Source: Qipengyuania vulgaris (lineage in GTDB: Bacteria > Pseudomonadota > Alphaproteobacteria > Sphingomonadales > Sphingomonadaceae). Taken from it: 64,000 nt of DNA. Where the stretch lies: the NCBI RefSeq assembly GCF_009827325.1, contig NZ_WTYC01000001.1, positions 558,001 through 622,000 on the forward strand. The letters run 5' to 3'. Both the position numbers and the translations under genes were made by a program. Shown here piece by piece: positions 43,136 through 52,391 of the stretch. Below the pieces are notes generated by a model. The model did not search any database. It was not told the DNA's origin and saw nothing but the letters and a program-made list of their open reading frames with translations. The first letter of the stretch is position 1. Each line of letters starts with the position of its first letter.

Positions 43136-44449
43136 ATGACGACCAGGAACTCCGCCTTCATCCGGCTCGCCTTGACCACGGCTCTCGCGACAACCGCGCT
43201 CGCGGGCTGCTCCGGAAAGGTTGCGCCGACGGCCGCCAATTCCGCGGGTAAGGCCGAAGTGGCACTTGCCAAAGGCAAGGCCGACAAGGCTGTCACACAT
43301 GCGGAAGCAGCGGTTCTAGCAAGTCCGCGAGATGCCTACACCCGCACCCTGCTTGGCAATGCATATCTCGAAGCGGGCCGCTTCGCTTCGGCAGCCACCA
43401 CTTTTCAGGATGCGATTGCGCTTGGCGATGGCTCCCCTCGAACGGTGGTCAGCCTCTCGCTGGCGCAGGCGGGCATGGGCGACCGAGCAGCCGCCATCCA
43501 TACCCTCGAGAGTTATGAAACCGCCATTGATCCAGCCGATTTCGGCCTCGCGATCTCGCTTGCAGGACAGCCGCAGCGCGGCGTCCACGTCCTCTCCAAC
43601 GCTCTACGTGCAGGTAACAACACCGCCAAGGTCCGTCAGAACCTCGCCTATGCATATGCAATGAGCGGGCAATGGCGTGAAGCGCGCCTGATGGTTGCCG
43701 AAGATGTTTCGGCTGACAAGGTCGGCGAACGCATGGCCGAATGGGGCGCGATGGCGCACCCCGAACACTATCGGACACGCATCGCGGCACTTCTCGAGGT
43801 CGATATCGTGGCCGATCCCGGTCAGCCGACAATGCTCGCACTATCGAACAATCCGAACGTGGAAATGCTCGCATCCGAGAATGTCGAGTCTGTCGCTGAG
43901 GAAATGCCGGAAGCCCAGTTCGCCTATGCGCAGGAACTCCCGGCCATCCGACCAGCGGCGATCGAGCGCATCGACCTAGAAGACGAGCAAGCTTTTGTAC
44001 CGCAGCCCGCCGCCAGTAATTCTGAGCGCTCCGAATCTGCATCACTCCCGGCGGATGGTGTTACTTCGCGTCAAGTCGCACCGACGAAGGTTGCTGCACC
44101 GGCTCCGGCAGCTCGGAAGGCATCGAAGCCCGCACCAAGCCTTTCGCTTGCTCGCGGCGACTACAACATCCAGCTCGGCTCCTATTTCTCGATGCAGGAT
44201 GCGGAAGCGGGATGGAATAAATTCCAGGCAATGTATCCGGAGCTTGGTGACGCCGAACGCGTGATCAGCAAGGCCCGCGTAAACGGCAAGATCTATTACC
44301 GTGTCGCTGCCGTCGGATATGCCAGGGACTCTGCCCGTGCACTGTGTTCCACAGTCAAGGGCAAGGGTGGTGGCTGCATTGCCTATGCCAGCAGCAACCC
44401 ACTTCCGGGCGCGCTTGGCAATGGAAGTATCAGGGTGGCCGCCCGCTGA
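43136..44449 (+). CDS. Lipoprotein with TPR region and C-terminal SPOR domain
   Basis: A 437-residue lipoprotein. The signal ends in a lipobox (TTALAGC). Residues about 35-210 form tetratricopeptide-like repeats (AYTRTLLGNAYLEAGRFASAATTFQDAI; VRQNLAYAYAMSGQWREARLM). A low-complexity Ala/Pro-rich linker leads to a SPOR domain (about 343-425; YNIQLGSYFSMQDAEAGWNKF and KIYYRVAAVGY), which binds denuded septal peptidoglycan. The ATG at 43136 has a GAGGGA ribosome site. It lies 39 bp after the RHH-like gene. A terminator follows. Confidence 0.88.
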   Translation: MTTRNSAFIRLALTTALATTALAGCSGKVAPTAANSAGKAEVALAKGKADKAVTHAEAAVLASPRDAYTRTLLGNAYLEAGRFASAATTFQDAIALGDGSPRTVVSLSLAQAGMGDRAAAIHTLESYETAIDPADFGLAISLAGQPQRGVHVLSNALRAGNNTAKVRQNLAYAYAMSGQWREARLMVAEDVSADKVGERMAEWGAMAHPEHYRTRIAALLEVDIVADPGQPTMLALSNNPNVEMLASENVESVAEEMPEAQFAYAQELPAIRPAAIERIDLEDEQAFVPQPAASNSERSESASLPADGVTSRQVAPTKVAAPAPAARKASKPAPSLSLARGDYNIQLGSYFSMQDAEAGWNKFQAMYPELGDAERVISKARVNGKIYYRVAAVGYARDSARALCSTVKGKGGGCIAYASSNPLPGALGNGSIRVAAR

Positions 44450-44480
44450 AACGCCTCTTGGCGATACATAACTGTCAATT

Positions 44481-44519
44481 AAGACCCCTCCCGAACGCCG
44501 TTCTGGAGGGGTCTTCTTT
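44481..44519. terminator. Bidirectional Rho-independent terminator between SPOR gene and dihydroorotase-like gene
   Basis: Perfect 11-bp arms AAGACCCCTCC and GGAGGGGTCTT with a 13-nt loop, followed by CTTTA on the plus strand and TTAATT on the minus strand. It lies between two convergent genes. Confidence 0.85.
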
Positions 44520-44521
44520 AC

Positions 44522-45736
44522 CTAGATCTCGATTGCCAGGCCGCCCTTCCATAGAGCGGTGACCCGGCCCTGCGTCGGCTGACCGTCAAATGGGGTATTT
44601 CCGGCGGTTGCGGCCATCTTCGCACTCTGGATGACCCACGGCTTGTCCGGGTCGATCACAGCGACATCTGCCTCATAGCCTTCGACAAGGCTGCCAGCAC
44701 GCACTCCGAGGAGACGCGAGGGATTGGTGGATACCAGTTCGAATGCCCGTCCGAGGTCGATGACCTCGTCCCGCACCAGCGAAAGCACCATTGCGAGCAG
44801 GGTCTCCGCCCCAGCCATGCCGGGTTCCGCATCGCTGAAGGGCAGGCGCTTGTCCTCGGGGCCGCGTGGATCGTGCCCGCTTGCAACTACATCGATCGTT
44901 CCGTCGGCGATCGCCTCGCGCACCGCATGCCTGTCGTCCTCGGATCGCAAGGGCGGAGACAGGCGGGCGAATGTCCTGAATTCAGCCGTGGCGAGATCGG
45001 AGAGCATGAAGTGTGCCGGCGTCACACCGCTCGTTACGCGCAGACCATCTTTCTTTGCCCTTCGCACAAGCTCCAGGCCTCGACGCGTAGTGACTTGCCG
45101 AAAGTGTATCTGCGCACCCGCCATCTCGGCGAGCGCCAGATCGCGGGCGATTGCGATGGCCTCGGCTTCGCAGGGCGCGCTCGGCAGGCCGCGGCGGGTG
45201 GAATATTCGCCGGCGGTTGCAACGGCATCGCCCACCAGTGCGGCATCCTCCGCATGACAGAAAACAGGCAGGTCCAACATCGCGGCATATTGCAGCAATC
45301 GGAGCATGACCCCGCTATCGGCAATCCATTGCCGCCCCGTGGCAATACCCTTTGCACCTGCCTCTTGCATGAGGGCGACTTCCGCGATCTCGCTTCCGGC
45401 AAGTCCTCGCGTGCCGGCAGCCAGCGGATGAACCCAGAGGTCCGGCTTGCCGCTTTTCGCTATGTAGGAGACACGGCTCGGCAGATCGAGCGGCGGTGAC
45501 TGGTCCGGCATCAGGGCAGCGCGCGTGATCCCGCCGAAATGAAACGCAGGCTTGTCGATCGCAAAGACACCGAGGTCGACGAGACCAGGGGCGACCAGCT
45601 TCCCCTTCGCATCGACGACATCTCCATCACCGTGGGCAGCTATCCTGCCGTCCGCCATGTGCAGCGAACCTTCACGGATGCCATCGGGCGTCACGACGCG
45701 GCCGTTGATGATCGTTACGGGTGACATCTGCTTCAT
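44522..45736 (-). CDS. Dihydroorotase-like protein, catalytic residues lost (PyrX/PyrC-prime type)
   Basis: A 404-residue amidohydrolase-fold protein homologous to type I dihydroorotase. The key residues are missing. The metal HxH after PG(F/L)VDL is replaced ([12 protein letters not shown], 50-61). The usual HICHVST is HFRQVTT (211-217). The catalytic SDHAPH is SGHDPR (286-291). His161 (FCHAED) is kept. Such inactive homologues, known in Pseudomonas as PyrX, pair with PyrB as a structural subunit of aspartate transcarbamoylase. The ATGA overlap with pyrB supports this. A separate active dihydroorotase should exist elsewhere in the genome. Confidence 0.88.
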   Translation of the reverse strand: MKQMSPVTIINGRVVTPDGIREGSLHMADGRIAAHGDGDVVDAKGKLVAPGLVDLGVFAIDKPAFHFGGITRAALMPDQSPPLDLPSRVSYIAKSGKPDLWVHPLAAGTRGLAGSEIAEVALMQEAGAKGIATGRQWIADSGVMLRLLQYAAMLDLPVFCHAEDAALVGDAVATAGEYSTRRGLPSAPCEAEAIAIARDLALAEMAGAQIHFRQVTTRRGLELVRRAKKDGLRVTSGVTPAHFMLSDLATAEFRTFARLSPPLRSEDDRHAVREAIADGTIDVVASGHDPRGPEDKRLPFSDAEPGMAGAETLLAMVLSLVRDEVIDLGRAFELVSTNPSRLLGVRAGSLVEGYEADVAVIDPDKPWVIQSAKMAATAGNTPFDGQPTQGRVTALWKGGLAIEI

Positions 45737-46758
45737 GCCGCGTCTCCCCAGCCTTCGACTCCCCGTGCGCGGCGGGTCAGGACATCGAGACAGGACATGC
45801 GGATTGCCACACCCATCTCCACCTGCCGCGTGATTATCGAGCGATCGATCATGTCGGCGACATCGCTGTCGATCTCCACCCCCCGGTTCATGGGCCCGGG
45901 ATGCATCACAAGCGTGTCGGTCTTGGCTTTCGCAAGCCGTATCTTGGTCAGCCCGTAGAGGTGATGATATTCGCGCGCCGATGGGATGAACTGGCCGCTC
46001 ATCCGCTCGCTCTGAAGGCGGAGCATCATCACCACGTCCGCGCCGTCCAGAGCGGCATCGAAATCATGGAACACCTCCGCACCCATCGCTTCGATGCCCA
46101 CTGGCATGAGGGCGGGCGGCGCACAGAGCCTCACGCTTGCGCCCAGCGCCTGGAGGCAGAGCAGGTTGGAACGCGCGACGCGGCTGTGCAGGATATCTCC
46201 GCAGATCACGATCGTCTGACCGGTGAAATCGTCTGCGGCCTCGCCCCGTTCACGAAGCGCATGACGTAGTGCAAGCGCATCGAGCAGCGCCTGTGTCGGG
46301 TGTTCGTGCTGGCCATCGCCTGCGTTCAGGACAGGGCAGTCGACCTTGTCCGCAATCAACCCCGTAGCGCCGCTCGATCCATGGCGGATCACGATCGCAT
46401 CGGCGCGCATTGCGTTCAACGTGATCGCGGTATCGATCAGCGTTTCGCCCTTCTTCACCGAGGATTGCGCGGCGTGCATATTGACCACGTCCGCGCCCAG
46501 CCGCTTGCCCGCGATCTCGAAGCTGAGAAGCGTGCGGGTAGAGTTTTCGAAGAAGGCGTTGATGATCGTGAGCCCGGCCAGCGCATCGACATGTTTCGAC
46601 CGCTGTCGGTTCAGTGCGACCCATTGTTCTGCCTCGTCCAGCAGGAAAAGGATTTCGTGCCGTTCCAGTTGGCCGATGCCAAGCAGGTCGCGGTGCGGGA
46701 ATGCCAGCGCACCCGCGGGATAGCGGGCCGCGTGAGGCGAAGGTTCCGAACTTGTCAT
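45733..46758 (-). CDS. pyrB: Aspartate carbamoyltransferase catalytic subunit
   Basis: A 341-residue enzyme condensing carbamoyl phosphate and aspartate in pyrimidine synthesis. The carbamoyl-phosphate loop [22 protein letters not shown] and the 80s-loop motif [11 protein letters not shown] are present, plus the [12 protein letters not shown]-terminal segment. The ATG at 46758 (MTSSEPS) is chosen; a GTG three codons earlier is possible. Its 3-prime end overlaps the degenerate dihydroorotase by 4 bp, as in other pyrB-pyrX pairs. It is divergent from sppA with 111 bp between starts. Confidence 0.96.
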   Translation of the reverse strand: MTSSEPSPHAARYPAGALAFPHRDLLGIGQLERHEILFLLDEAEQWVALNRQRSKHVDALAGLTIINAFFENSTRTLLSFEIAGKRLGADVVNMHAAQSSVKKGETLIDTAITLNAMRADAIVIRHGSSGATGLIADKVDCPVLNAGDGQHEHPTQALLDALALRHALRERGEAADDFTGQTIVICGDILHSRVARSNLLCLQALGASVRLCAPPALMPVGIEAMGAEVFHDFDAALDGADVVMMLRLQSERMSGQFIPSAREYHHLYGLTKIRLAKAKTDTLVMHPGPMNRGVEIDSDVADMIDRSIITRQVEMGVAIRMSCLDVLTRRARGVEGWGDAA

Positions 46759-46869
46759 TAAAGCCACGCCCTTAGTCGAGAGCTATCTACCCCTCAAGCA
46801 TAATCCGGTGGCGCAACGCTTCGGCCTCCCCTAGGTCTAGCGCGAAGGTATTTCAGGGGACGTGTTTTC

Positions 46870-48750
46870 ATGCATTTCGCAGGCAAAGTCTGGCGCTTGC
46901 TGGTTGGCATCAAGGACGGTCTCGTCCTTCTGTTCATGCTGCTCTTTTTCGGACTGATTTTCGCGATACTCACCGCGCGTCCCAGCCCGGCTCAGGTCCG
47001 TGAAGGGGCGCTTCTGCTGGAACTTGACGGCGTAATCGTCGAAGAGCGCACGCCGATCGATCCGTTCGCGGCTCTCTTGGCAGGAAGCGCACCGGTCGGC
47101 GAATATCAGGCCCGCGATCTGGTTCGCGCACTCGATGCTGCGGCAACTGACGAACGCATCAATGCCGTGGTGCTCGATCTCGACCGATTCCTCGGTGCAG
47201 GCCAAGTCCACCTAGCCGAAGTGGGCGAAGCGCTTGATCGGGTTCGCGCCGCCGAGAAGCCCGTACTTGCCTACGCCACCGCCTATGCCGACGACGGCGT
47301 ATTCCTAGCCTCCCACGCAAGCGAAGTCTGGGTCAATCCGCAAGGCGGCGCTTTCGTCGCAGGTCCGGGTGGCAACCGCCTTTACTACGCTGGCCTGCTC
47401 GAGAAGCTGAACGTCAATGCCCGGGTGTACAAGGTGGGCACATACAAGAGCGCGGTAGAGCCTTTTACCGAAGCCGGCATGTCCGATCCTGCGCGTGAAA
47501 ACGCCCAGGCCCTTTATGGTGCACTCTGGGAAGAGTGGCAGGCCAGCGTCAAAAAAGCGCGGCCGGCTGCGGATCTCGCGCTCGTAAGCGGCGATCCGGC
47601 GGCGTGGGTCGAGGCGGCCGAGGGCGATCTCGCGACCGCGGCGCTCAATGCCGGTCTGGTCGACAAGCTTGGCACCCGAATCGAATTCGGCGAGCGCGTG
47701 ACCGAAATCGTTGGCGAAGATGACTGGAACGAGATGCCCGGGACCTATCCGTCGACGTCTCTGTCGGCGTGGCTCGAAGAAAATCCCTGGCCGACTGACG
47801 GACGCGAAATCGGCGTGGTCACGATTGCCGGCGAAATCGTGGACGGCGAAGCGGGGCCCGGCACCGCAGGCGGCACGCGGATTGCCACGCTGCTTGACAA
47901 GGCGCTGGAGCGCGATTTTGCAGGTCTGGTGGTACGTGTCGATTCACCGGGCGGTTCAGCCTTGGCAAGCGAAGAAATCCGCAACGCGATCCTGCGCCAC
48001 AAGGCAAAGGACATTCCTGTCGCGGTGTCGATGGCGAATGTCGCCGCGAGCGGCGGCTATTGGGTTGCAACCCCGGCCGACCGGATATTCGCCGAACCCG
48101 AAACGATTACCGGATCGATCGGCATCTTTGCCTTCATCCCGACCTTCGAAGACGCTGCGAGCAGCCTTGGCGTGACGAGCGACGGCGTCAAGACGGGGCC
48201 GCTATCGGGACAACCCGACCCGATCGCCGGCTTCACTCCCGAAGTGGATCGCATCCTGCAAGCCTCGATCGAAGATGGCTACAGCGACTTCCTGACGCGT
48301 GTTGGAGCCTCGCGGGATATGACACTCGATCAGGTTGATCGGGTAGGCCAGGGCCGCGTCTGGGATGGCGGAACCGCCCGCCAATTGCGCCTCGTCGACG
48401 AATATGGCGGGATGGAAGAAGCATTGGCTTGGGTCGCCGGTCAGGCGGAACTCAGCGAAGAGGAGTGGTCGCCCGTCTATCTCGGCGATGACCGCGGCAC
48501 TGCCGACACCATCCTGCGACAGTGGCTAATCGGCGAGGAAGACGCTGGTGGTCGCGACGTTTTTGCCATGATGAGCGGCCAGCAGCGCGCCACGGCGGGG
48601 ATGGTCGTGCTGGACGCTCAGCGCCTGCTCGGCACCAGCGGAATTCAGGCCTATTGTCTGCTATGTCCATCGCCCAGTATCGCACAAGCACAGGCGGAGC
48701 GGGGCTTCGATGGATTCCTGCGACAGATCGGAGCGTTTCTCTCGAACTGA
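46870..48750 (+). CDS. sppA: Signal peptide peptidase SppA, 67K type
   Basis: A 626-residue inner-membrane serine protease that degrades cleaved signal peptides. One N-terminal membrane helix (about 16-35) is followed by two tandem peptidase S49 domains. The Lys193 general base (VGTYKSAVEPF) lies in the first domain and the nucleophile Ser394 (VAASGGYWVAT) in the second, matching the E. coli K209/S409 arrangement. ATG at 46870 is preceded by GGGGACG. A tRNA-Val follows 71 bp downstream. Confidence 0.95.
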   Translation: MHFAGKVWRLLVGIKDGLVLLFMLLFFGLIFAILTARPSPAQVREGALLLELDGVIVEERTPIDPFAALLAGSAPVGEYQARDLVRALDAAATDERINAVVLDLDRFLGAGQVHLAEVGEALDRVRAAEKPVLAYATAYADDGVFLASHASEVWVNPQGGAFVAGPGGNRLYYAGLLEKLNVNARVYKVGTYKSAVEPFTEAGMSDPARENAQALYGALWEEWQASVKKARPAADLALVSGDPAAWVEAAEGDLATAALNAGLVDKLGTRIEFGERVTEIVGEDDWNEMPGTYPSTSLSAWLEENPWPTDGREIGVVTIAGEIVDGEAGPGTAGGTRIATLLDKALERDFAGLVVRVDSPGGSALASEEIRNAILRHKAKDIPVAVSMANVAASGGYWVATPADRIFAEPETITGSIGIFAFIPTFEDAASSLGVTSDGVKTGPLSGQPDPIAGFTPEVDRILQASIEDGYSDFLTRVGASRDMTLDQVDRVGQGRVWDGGTARQLRLVDEYGGMEEALAWVAGQAELSEEEWSPVYLGDDRGTADTILRQWLIGEEDAGGRDVFAMMSGQQRATAGMVVLDAQRLLGTSGIQAYCLLCPSPSIAQAQAERGFDGFLRQIGAFLSN

Positions 48751-48821
48751 CACGCTTGCCATGCTCTGATTCGCCGGGTAGAGGCGCGCCCCTGCCCGGC
48801 GCTGGAGCGCCAATTCAGGGC

Positions 48822-48896
48822 GGGCGCGTAGCTCAGTGGTAGAGCACACCCTTCACACGGGTGGGGTCGCAAGTTCAATCCTTGCCGCGCCCACCA
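48822..48896 (+). tRNA. tRNA-Val (anticodon CAC)
   Basis: A 75-nt tRNA with encoded CCA. Acceptor GGGCGCG pairs with CGCGCCC. The anticodon stem CACCC/GGGTG holds the loop TTCACAC, so the anticodon is CAC, reading GUG. The T loop is GTTCAATCC. It is followed by a 145-bp gene-free stretch before the convergent FAD oxidoreductase gene. Confidence 0.97.
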
Positions 48897-49041
48897 TCTT
48901 TTCAGACGCTATTGTAAAAATCTTAGCTCCCCATGGTGAACCCATGAAGGTGGACTTTGAAACCGATGCGATGCGACCGAACACCCGGCTGTACCCGAGC
49001 GCCTCACCCTCTGGAACGATGACCATGCTGGATGACAGAAC

Positions 49042-50109
49042 TCAAATCCGGCTCATCCGCATCGCCATCCCAGCAAGCCCGGGGATGAGGCGTGCCGCGA
49101 CCGTCATCACCGCCGCGCCACGCGAAGTTTCAGCCAAATGCCAGAGTGTCTCCGCCACCCGCACGGGCCGCGCTGCCCGCTGTGCGAAGCGGCGCTGATA
49201 GATCGACGGCCCCTCGCCCTCTAGGTAGCTTTGTGCCGCCGCCCGGCCGCTGGCGAGCGCAATCGCCATTCCCTCCCCAGCAAGTGAAGGGATGACCGCC
49301 GCCTGATCGCCCAGGCGGTAGACCCCGCTGTCAGCCTCATGCGCGATCCAGCCATAGGGAACTGCGCCGATCGTATCGACGGGCAGTTCAGCTTCGGCGT
49401 AGGCCATACGGCGGGCGAAACCTGCATTTTTGCGCGCAATCGCTTTTAGCAACTCCCAAGGATCGCCACCGGCATCGGCCAGTACAGATTTGCGCACCGC
49501 GAGGCAGATATTCGCGCTGCCGTCTTCCTGAAGTACGACGCCGGCATAGCCACCGCGAAACAGATGTAATTCAATCGCGGCGCCGATCATTCGATTGAGT
49601 TTGTCCGAGGCGGGGATACGCACACGCAGACCGAGCGCGAGGTCGGCACCGTCGCGCGGCCTCGCTTCGCCGCGAATGTCGTGTTTGCCGATGGCAAGAA
49701 AGATGGCGGCGCTTTCCCACGTTCGACGCTCACCTTCGATGCGGCCGGACGCAACGCTCCGCGCGCGATCGATTTCGAGCTGCGCACCTCGTTCTACCGC
49801 AAGATGCCGCAGAGTGCTGTCGAGCGCTTTGCGAGAAAGGCCATAGCCGGCTTCTGGTAGTGCAGCTTCTGCCTCTCGCTCCCCAGCATACAGTCGCAGC
49901 CGCGTCACGCGCCTTGCGCCAAGCGCTGCCGGGTCGCAGCCCAGCTCGCGCAATGCCTTGGCAGTTCGCCAGCTCAGGAACCCCCCGCAAATTGCATCGC
50001 CAATGTCGGGCTCACGATCGATCAGGATTGGCTCCGCCCCGCCTTCCGCGAGCAGCAGCGCGGCCACGCTTCCTGCGGGCCCCGCCCCGAGCACAATCGG
50101 GCGGATCAT
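49042..50109 (-). CDS. FAD-dependent oxidoreductase, geranylgeranyl reductase-like
   Basis: A 355-residue flavoprotein of the GGR/UbiH-like group. The FAD dinucleotide fold is at the N-terminus (VLGAGPAGSVAALLLAEGG, 6-24), and the second FAD motif YRLGDQAAVIPSLAGEGMAIALASG lies near residues 270-295. It is the last gene of a three-gene unit with a methyltransferase (4-bp overlap) and a type III polyketide synthase. It would probably hydroxylate or reduce the polyketide product, as SrsC does in the Streptomyces resorcinol operon; this is inference. Note ICGGF near residue 40, a feature shared by GGR-type proteins. Confidence 0.85.
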   Translation of the reverse strand: MIRPIVLGAGPAGSVAALLLAEGGAEPILIDREPDIGDAICGGFLSWRTAKALRELGCDPAALGARRVTRLRLYAGEREAEAALPEAGYGLSRKALDSTLRHLAVERGAQLEIDRARSVASGRIEGERRTWESAAIFLAIGKHDIRGEARPRDGADLALGLRVRIPASDKLNRMIGAAIELHLFRGGYAGVVLQEDGSANICLAVRKSVLADAGGDPWELLKAIARKNAGFARRMAYAEAELPVDTIGAVPYGWIAHEADSGVYRLGDQAAVIPSLAGEGMAIALASGRAAAQSYLEGEGPSIYQRRFAQRAARPVRVAETLWHLAETSRGAAVMTVAARLIPGLAGMAMRMSRI

Positions 50110-50792
50110 TTCAATCGCTCAACGCAGAGGCGGAAGGGGAAAACCCGTTTGACCGCCGCAGCCGTGACGCCAGCCTCCGCGAGGATCGGCAACCACTCTC
50201 GAGGGCGATAGGACCGCGCTATCGAAAGCTGGCCGTCTTTACGTACGATCTCGTGCCAGCCTGCCAATCGTGCGAGCAGCGGGTAGCCCGCATGAGCGAA
50301 GCCATGACGGTGCAAATCGTTGACGAACCAGCCTGCAGTGGCTTCGGCTTCCACAAAGCGCAGGTAAGCAACAAGCTGCGCATGCGTCATGTGATGTGCA
50401 ACGAGACTTGAGACTATGCAGTCGAAGCTCTCTCCAGCGAGGTCGGCGTAATCCCCGGTGCAATATTCGATCGGCTCACTCGCGTTTGTCATGCCGCGAG
50501 CGACAGCCTCGCTACGCGGATTGAGATCGATCCCCACCAAGCGCGCGGTTTTGCCCCGGTTACGCGCCCAACGGGCAATCGCGCGCAGCATGTCTCCTTG
50601 ACCAAAGCCGATGTCGAGGAGCGAAATTTCGCTCCGCCCACCCACGGCCCGTTCCAGAAACTCCAGTGTCGGGCGGCGTGCCATTGTGACGGTATTGACC
50701 TTGGCCAGATCGCACAGGACCGCGGCGTAGACATCCGCATCGAGCGCGGGATCGTCCATGATTTCGTCTGCCTGCGCCCGCCTATCCAGCAT
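50106..50792 (-). CDS. Class I SAM-dependent methyltransferase
   Basis: A 228-residue methyltransferase with SAM motif I (ISLLDIGFGQGDML, about 53-66) and a downstream acidic loop (VGIDLNP). The start MLDRRAQAD at 50792 overlaps the polyketide synthase stop by 11 bp; the frame is open further upstream inside that gene. Its stop overlaps the FAD gene ATG (ATGA). It most likely methylates the product of the adjacent type III polyketide synthase. Oxygen versus carbon methylation cannot be told. Confidence 0.87.
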   Translation of the reverse strand: MLDRRAQADEIMDDPALDADVYAAVLCDLAKVNTVTMARRPTLEFLERAVGGRSEISLLDIGFGQGDMLRAIARWARNRGKTARLVGIDLNPRSEAVARGMTNASEPIEYCTGDYADLAGESFDCIVSSLVAHHMTHAQLVAYLRFVEAEATAGWFVNDLHRHGFAHAGYPLLARLAGWHEIVRKDGQLSIARSYRPREWLPILAEAGVTAAAVKRVFPFRLCVERLK

Positions 50793-51828
50793 CGCACCGT
50801 CCGAAGCGGAACCCCTCCATCGCGAGCCCGGGTCCGAACGCCAGTGCAACGCCGCTTTCCGGCCGGTCGCGCATGATCCTCTCCAGCACGAACATCAGCG
50901 TCGACGAGGACATATTGCCGAAATCGCGCAGCACTGCACGGGAGTGATCGAGCGCACACTCGTCTAGATCGAGACCGTCGGCGACCGCGTCTAGTATCGA
51001 GCGCCCCCCCGCATGCACGGCGTAGGCTGCAGGCTTGTCGTCTTTGCCGAGCACGCGGGCGCGCACATCGTCGCGCTTCAGCGCGGCGCGGATACGTACG
51101 GGGACTTCGCCCGAAAGGCGCATATGAAAGCCCGTGTCGCCAATCTGCCAAGTGATCAGCTCGTCACTTTCTTCCAGCGCCGCCGTTAGTCCGGTGCCTA
51201 TCGCGAGGCCCTCACCACTGCCGCTCACAATCGCAGCCGCGGCTCCGTCGCCGAACTGTGCGCCTGCCAGCAGCGGCTCGATATCGACCGTCTCCTGATG
51301 ATGCAGCGTCGATAGCTCGATCGTTAGCACCAGAACGCGCGCTTGCGGTTCGGAGCGCACGATATGACGCGCTGTCCGCAGCGCAGTTACGGCAGCATAG
51401 CAGCCCATGAAGCCCACAAGCACGCGCTCGACATCGTCTGCCAGCCCGAGACGACGCGCCACGATCTGGTCGATCCCAGGCGCGACGAAGCCAGTGCAGC
51501 TAGCTACTACCAAATGCGTGATCTCACCCAAGTCACCCAGCTTGCCAATCGCTGCCAGCGATAGCTTGGGCGCTTCCTCGGCATACATCTCCATTCGCCG
51601 CGCGGTTGACGGTGCTTCGGCCGAATAGAAGCCATCGCCTTCATCGAGCCTAGCGTCCTCTTCGGATAGCACCGACCAGCGATGGTCGATTCCCGAACGT
51701 TCGGCCATGCGGGCATAGAGCTTCGCCTCGCGGCGCCCCTCAAGCTGACGCAACGCCCAAGCACGGTAGTCCTGTTCGAAGTCGCAATCGGGCACGGCGG
51801 TAGCCAAGCGATTGATTCGTGCTATCAC
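50782..51828 (-). CDS. Type III polyketide synthase (chalcone/stilbene synthase family)
   Basis: A 348-residue iterative ketosynthase. The catalytic triad is intact: Cys111 (VVASCTGFVAPGID), His272 (AVHAGGRSILDAV) and Asn305 (RDFGNMSSSTLMFVL). The closing GPGL-type loop (AFGPGLAMEGF) is near 331-340. The start is GTG at 51828. It heads a compact operon with a methyltransferase and an FAD oxidoreductase. The starter unit cannot be read; fatty-acyl starters giving alkylpyrones or alkylresorcinols are common for bacterial enzymes of this kind. Confidence 0.93.
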   Translation of the reverse strand: MIARINRLATAVPDCDFEQDYRAWALRQLEGRREAKLYARMAERSGIDHRWSVLSEEDARLDEGDGFYSAEAPSTARRMEMYAEEAPKLSLAAIGKLGDLGEITHLVVASCTGFVAPGIDQIVARRLGLADDVERVLVGFMGCYAAVTALRTARHIVRSEPQARVLVLTIELSTLHHQETVDIEPLLAGAQFGDGAAAAIVSGSGEGLAIGTGLTAALEESDELITWQIGDTGFHMRLSGEVPVRIRAALKRDDVRARVLGKDDKPAAYAVHAGGRSILDAVADGLDLDECALDHSRAVLRDFGNMSSSTLMFVLERIMRDRPESGVALAFGPGLAMEGFRFGRCDAG

Positions 51829-51995
51829 TCTGACGGAAATCCTCGTTTCGTTCGACCAACTTTCCAGGCGGACGAAGAGTTCCGGTCGAGAACCTGCCGT
51901 TCGTCCGACATCAAACCAAGCTTTGCCTACATAGGATGAATTTGCGCTTTCGCTGAAATAAAACGGGCGCTAGCGAACTTGTGTCGCTGCTGTTC
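51829..51995. other. Intergenic region upstream of the polyketide operon
   Basis: A 167-bp gap between the polyketide synthase start and the cupredoxin gene end. It is relatively AT-rich toward 51930-51990. It should hold the promoter of the polyketide operon; no regulator site was identified. Confidence 0.4.
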
Positions 51996-52391
51996 TTACT
52001 GAACCACTATTTTTCCGCTCATGCCCAAGGTGTTGTGCATGAAATGCGTGCAGGTCAGCTTGTAGGTTCCTGCGACGGGGACAAGGCGTATTGTCACCGT
52101 CTCGCCGCCATCAACTTCGACATTCCCATTCTTAATTTTTTCTCGATCCTCTGGCGCAATCCTCGAACTCGCAAAGAAGGCCGGGGCCGAAAAACTGTGC
52201 CCGCCTTTTTCATTTCGGAGGACCAGCTTGGTCGGGGTGCCCGCAAGAAGATTCACGACCTTCGGTGTGAAGGAAAAGGAATCAAGAGTTACCTCCGTTA
52301 CCGCGGCAGCGTTCCAATCTGGTTGGTCCTGACCCGCAGCAGGTATCGCGAGCGTTAGAGCGGCAGCAGCGAGGGCAGCGCGAAAAGTCAT
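51996..52391 (-). CDS. Cupredoxin domain protein, plastocyanin/azurin-like
   Basis: A 131-residue exported blue-copper-type protein. A signal peptide (about 1-20, ending PAAGQ) precedes a cupredoxin fold. Type 1 copper ligands appear complete: His65 (KGGHSFSAP), Cys114 (KLTCTHFMHN), His119 and Met124. It could be an electron carrier or a copper-binding protein. The start MTFRAAL at 52391 follows AAAGAGAACG. Lone upstream position relative to the polyketide operon does not show a functional link. Confidence 0.85.
   Translation of the reverse strand: MTFRAALAAAALTLAIPAAGQDQPDWNAAAVTEVTLDSFSFTPKVVNLLAGTPTKLVLRNEKGGHSFSAPAFFASSRIAPEDREKIKNGNVEVDGGETVTIRLVPVAGTYKLTCTHFMHNTLGMSGKIVVQ

Noticed and set aside
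48943-49198. Plus-strand frame after tRNA-Val
   Set aside because: Most of it is antisense to the FAD oxidoreductase gene and the peptide has no recognisable features.
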